Shown one piece after another: positions 61,326-64,000 of a DNA stretch of 64,000 bases. Position 1 is the first letter of the stretch. Each line of letters begins with the position of its first letter. The notes below the pieces were generated by a model that saw nothing but the letters and a program-made list of their open reading frames with translations, ran no database searches and was not told the DNA's origin. The translations under genes were made by a program, and so were the position numbers. Source of the stretch: Lautropia sp. (GTDB lineage Bacteria; Pseudomonadota; Gammaproteobacteria; Burkholderiales; Burkholderiaceae_E); contig JAUNKF010000005.1 of the NCBI GenBank assembly GCA_030532895.1, positions 88,780 to 152,779 of the forward strand, written 5' to 3'.

Positions 61326-62090
61326 ATGTTGACCGGTTCATGTTTGACCAAAGCCCGAGAACAGTATCTTGAGCAGGGGTATGCCGTGATCCCTGCTGCT
61401 TGGCAAGGGGCTGAGGTGAAGCAGGGCATTGATGCGCTTGAGACCTTGGTGCGTGCCATACAGTGTGAGCCTCGGGCCTGGCAGGCGAATGTTCTGTGGC
61501 AGCGGGATGTGCCGGAAAAGCAGTTGGCAGATATCCCTTTGTCTCGGCGAAAAATGGCGGGTGAGCAGATTTATATCATCAGTGATGTTGCTTCACATGA
61601 CCTGTTGTTGAGGTCGATGGTGCTGGATGCCCGGTGTGGCCAAATTGCTCGCGCCTTGCTTGGGCACGATATTGTTTGCCATTTCAGTAACGCCACGATA
61701 CGGGCAGCTGAAGTTGGTTGTGCATGCTCATGGCACCGGGATTGGCCCAATCAATATTGCACCACCCGAACTGGGCGGCAACTTCGGATCATGATCTGCC
61801 TGGATGGCATGCAGGATGGCCAGGGAGCTACACGTGTGATACCGGGTAGTCAGCACTGGGATGAGGAACGCTGGCATGAGTGGCGCCAGCAGCCCCTTGC
61901 GTCGCAGGAAGAGGGCGTTCCTTTGGTATGCTCGGCTGGTAGTGCTGTGGTGCTTGGGCCTTCAATTGTGCATGGTGCGGGGGCCAATTTGTCACCACAC
62001 CCCCGCAGGAATCTGATTGCTCAGTGGGGGGCGGTACAGGACATGATCTGTGCGCAGCGTTTTGAGCAGGTGATGGGGTTGTCTTGCTGA
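61326..62090 (+). CDS. Phytanoyl-CoA dioxygenase (PhyH)-like protein
   Basis: A 254-residue non-heme iron dioxygenase-like protein. The metal motif HRD in CSWHRDWPNQYC, the distal His in VHGAGANLSPHPRRNL with the Arg that binds 2-oxoglutarate, and IPGSQHWDEERW are typical of PhyH-type enzymes. The start at ATG 61326 is chosen because homology begins near LEQGYAVIP; the frame is open to 61245. Base composition is less GC-rich than in the genes on either side, which suggests transfer. The product and substrate are unknown. Confidence 0.75.
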   Translation: MLTGSCLTKAREQYLEQGYAVIPAAWQGAEVKQGIDALETLVRAIQCEPRAWQANVLWQRDVPEKQLADIPLSRRKMAGEQIYIISDVASHDLLLRSMVLDARCGQIARALLGHDIVCHFSNATIRAAEVGCACSWHRDWPNQYCTTRTGRQLRIMICLDGMQDGQGATRVIPGSQHWDEERWHEWRQQPLASQEEGVPLVCSAGSAVVLGPSIVHGAGANLSPHPRRNLIAQWGAVQDMICAQRFEQVMGLSC

Positions 62091-62241
62091 AGCCGGCTTA
62101 TGGTGATGAAATCACTGCCTTGTGTCATCACACCTCGATCTGCTTCAGGATGCTGGTCAGATCGCCGCACCTGAAGGCGGCGGAAAGTTGTTGTGAGCAG
62201 GCTTGGCTGCGGTCGCGTGATGCCAGCGCGGTTTTTTAATG

Positions 62242-63213
62242 TCATTTTTGCAGCAGATTCTGCAGCGCCTCTTCCACATCAGGGTACTGAAAGGTAAAGC
62301 CCTCTGCCAGCAGCCGGGCAGGTTTGATGAATTGGCCGTCGAGCACGAGGTCGGCCTGTTCGCCCATCGCAAGGCGCATGGCGAGGCCGGGCATGGTCAG
62401 GCGCAGGCGCTGGTGGGTGAGGCGCGCGGCGGTTTCGGCGAAGCTGAGCTGGGTGGTGAGGTCGGGGGCGACGAGGTTGTAAATCTGCCAGGCGGGGTCG
62501 GTTGGTCGTTCGGCAACGAACCGGATGGCAGAGATCACGTCGTCGAGGTGGATCCACGGCAGGGGCTGGTTGCCGGGGCCGATGCGGCCCACCCCCATCG
62601 AGACGGGTTTGAGCAGCTGGGGCAGGATGCCGCCGCCGTGCCCGAGCACGACACCGAGGCGACAGATGGTGACGGGGATGCCGGTGTCCGTTTGCATCTG
62701 CTGCGCCAGCGCTTCCCATTGTTGGCACAGCTCGGAGACGAAGACGGTGGGTTGTGGTGGGCCGTTTTCGTCGAGCACTTTCTGCCAGCCCGTCTGGCTG
62801 CCATTGCCGTAGTAGCCCACAGCCGATGCCTGGATCACCCGCTGGGGTTTGTAGCTGGTGGTTTTCAGCCAATCGGCCAAGGCGCGGGTGGGTTCGAGGC
62901 GGCTGTCGAGCAGCAGTTGCTTGCGGCGGGCTGTCCATCGACCATCGCCGACCGAAGCACCAGTCAGGTTGATGACCAGGTCAACCCAGATGCTCGGGTC
63001 GAAGTGGTGCAGTGAGCGGAAATATTCAAAGCGTTCACCCAATTCGGTGCGGCTGTCGTCGGGCCGGCGGGTGATGATCAGCACGCGCCAGCCGCGGTCG
63101 GCGTAGTCGGCTGCCAGGTGGCGGCCGATGAAGCCGCTGCCGCCCAGCAGCATCACGGTGGGGCGATGAGGAACAGGGTGTTCGGAGGGCAGGGTGGGCG
63201 CGGCTTCGGGCAT
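62242..63213 (-). CDS. TIGR01777-family epimerase (YfcH-like)
   Basis: A 323-residue atypical short-chain dehydrogenase. The Rossmann motif MLLGGSGFIGRHLAADYADRG (residues about 21-41), INLTGASVGDGRWTARRKQLLLDSRL, ASAVGYYGNGSQTGWQKVL and the C-terminal LTMPGLAMRLAMGEQADLVLDGQ (shown in motifs) match the SulA/YfcH TIGR01777 family with its DUF1731 tail. Function in the family is unclear. A 20-residue leader precedes the fold; a later start is possible. Confidence 0.85.
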   Translation of the reverse strand: MPEAAPTLPSEHPVPHRPTVMLLGGSGFIGRHLAADYADRGWRVLIITRRPDDSRTELGERFEYFRSLHHFDPSIWVDLVINLTGASVGDGRWTARRKQLLLDSRLEPTRALADWLKTTSYKPQRVIQASAVGYYGNGSQTGWQKVLDENGPPQPTVFVSELCQQWEALAQQMQTDTGIPVTICRLGVVLGHGGGILPQLLKPVSMGVGRIGPGNQPLPWIHLDDVISAIRFVAERPTDPAWQIYNLVAPDLTTQLSFAETAARLTHQRLRLTMPGLAMRLAMGEQADLVLDGQFIKPARLLAEGFTFQYPDVEEALQNLLQK

Positions 63214-63441
63214 GGCAGTAAAGCGCTATCGGCGTATCGGGTTGAGCGGCCGGGTTTGACCAGGCGGGGCCGTGTGGCCGGGCCGTTGTGCTGATCTTGA
63301 TGTCAGCGACGGCGTGAGCGGCCGGGGGGTGGGGCGTGTCACGGATGTCCGGCTGGTTTGGGGGCCTAGGGAAGAAGAAATGCGTTCGTTCAGGCGGGTC
63401 AGTCGGGGGCTTGGCACCCGGCGTGGGCGGCAAGCGCCGTC

Positions 63442-63906
63442 TCAGGAGACCGGTACGGAAAACACCCCACGCGCCAGAAACACGGCAAAGAGCGGGATCA
63501 GCAGCATCAGGTGTGAACCGATCATGATGAGCCGCCGAACTTTTCTGACTTCGACGCCCAGCGGCAGCTGGCCGGTGCGGTTCCAGATGCGCACCCAGCG
63601 ACGCAGGGCGATCGAGGCGGGGATCGAGATCAGGGCGATCAGTACGAAGAAGGTGAGCTTGGCGTGCAGCATGGGCTGGGCCAGATACCAGTCGAAGCCC
63701 TTGGCGCCCCAGATCATGCGGGCGAGGCCCGTGAGCAGCACGCACAGGGCCGAGATGCCGTAGAGGACATCGAGTCGGGCCAGGCGCTTCAGCACGTCGG
63801 CATTGAGCCACTCGGCACGACAGAGGGCGGCTTCGCTCGTGACGAAGACGACCATCATCAGGATGGCGGAGAAATGCAGAAAGGCCAAAATGGATTCAAG
63901 GAACAT
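63442..63906 (-). CDS. DUF2214 family membrane protein
   Basis: A 154-residue protein with four hydrophobic segments. It starts MFLESILAFLHFSAILMMVVFVTSEAALCRAEWL, runs of which (FLHFSAILMMVV, SEAALCR) are typical of DUF2214, and has a DVLYGISALCVLLTGLARM helix, then an Arg-rich loop (RRWVRIW, RKVRRLIMIGSH). The family's function is unknown. It is in the same direction as the upstream epimerase, with about 230 bases between them. Confidence 0.8.
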   Translation of the reverse strand: MFLESILAFLHFSAILMMVVFVTSEAALCRAEWLNADVLKRLARLDVLYGISALCVLLTGLARMIWGAKGFDWYLAQPMLHAKLTFFVLIALISIPASIALRRWVRIWNRTGQLPLGVEVRKVRRLIMIGSHLMLLIPLFAVFLARGVFSVPVS

Positions 63907-63944
63907 GGACAGAGCTTACTGAAACGGGAGGCGCCAGCGCAGGG

Positions 63945-63975
63945 GCGAAGCGGTGCATGACACACGCTGCGCCCT
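63945..63975. repeat. Fragment resembling the dispersed intergenic repeat
   Basis: GTGCATGACACACGC resembles the right arm of the copy at 6252 (GTGCATGACACG). It lies near the right edge of the window, so its full extent cannot be judged. Confidence 0.35.
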
Positions 63976-64000
63976 GGCAGCTGAACTGGATGGGGCACCG

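Noticed and set aside
1-64000. CRISPR array, tRNA or rRNA genes
   Set aside because: No regularly spaced repeats and no tRNA-like T-loop or acceptor sequences were seen by eye; a tool search would be needed to exclude them fully.

Overview
The window looks like a chromosomal segment of a betaproteobacterium, probably Burkholderiales. This rests on moderately high GC, the gene content (biotin-independent malonate decarboxylase with MadLM transport, AceK, an acetoacetyl-CoA thiolase, an FbpABC-type iron transporter, a PiuC/YbiX pair) and an exopolysaccharide locus of the kind that accompanies XrtA/PEP-CTERM systems. Genus cannot be fixed from the sequence alone. I saw no rRNA, tRNA, CRISPR array, insertion sequence or prophage.

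Layout. 1-3039: 3' end of a malonate decarboxylase operon (mdcE end, madL, madM, mdcG, mdcH). 3116-6168: an ArsC-family reductase, a convergent Abi_2/AbiF-type HEPN gene preceded by a compact candidate small RNA with its own promoter and terminator, and an LctP-like permease. 6398-13914: prfC, a DMT exporter, an iron ABC transporter split into divergent permease and ATPase genes plus a convergent binding protein, and a thioredoxin. 14384-19303: a small secreted protein, a MipA/OmpV outer membrane protein, a membrane-anchored coiled-coil protein and a PAS-GAF-GGDEF diguanylate cyclase.

19479-50522 is a large exopolysaccharide locus. A left arm makes the nucleotide sugar and starts the chain: TviC-like epimerase, a multi-pass membrane protein, a TIGR03013-type polyprenyl glycosylphosphotransferase and TviB-like UDP-sugar dehydrogenase, then two XrtA-type hydrolases, a YdcF-like protein and a DMT exporter. 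A 14-gene minus-strand arm runs from 50522 down to 28916: Wza-like export lipoprotein, chain-length protein, tyrosine autokinase, ATPase, Wzx-like flippase, deacetylase, a 1208-residue triple glycosyltransferase, AsnB-like protein, GT4, second AsnB-like amidotransferase, second deacetylase, polymerase/ligase, and two paralogous beta-propeller-like lipoproteins. Many genes overlap by 4-8 bases. TviB and TviC predict UDP-GalNAcA, and the AsnB-like enzymes could amidate a uronic acid. No exosortase or PEP-CTERM protein is visible although the gene set is of the XrtA-associated type.

51164-64000: coaA, a thiolase, aceK, a DHH phosphoesterase, an iron island (Fur-box-like site, TonB siderophore receptor, a 45-residue antisense-oriented membrane protein, PiuC-type hydroxylase with its own Fur-like site), a PhyH-like dioxygenase, a TIGR01777 epimerase and a DUF2214 membrane protein.

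The most interesting items are the AbiF-type gene with its adjacent candidate small RNA (3459-4532), the triple glycosyltransferase fusion, the AsnB-like protein without the glutaminase cysteine, the tandem lipoproteins at the end of the polysaccharide operon, the unlisted small protein at 59919-60056, and a dispersed intergenic repeat of about 55 bases with at least four copies.
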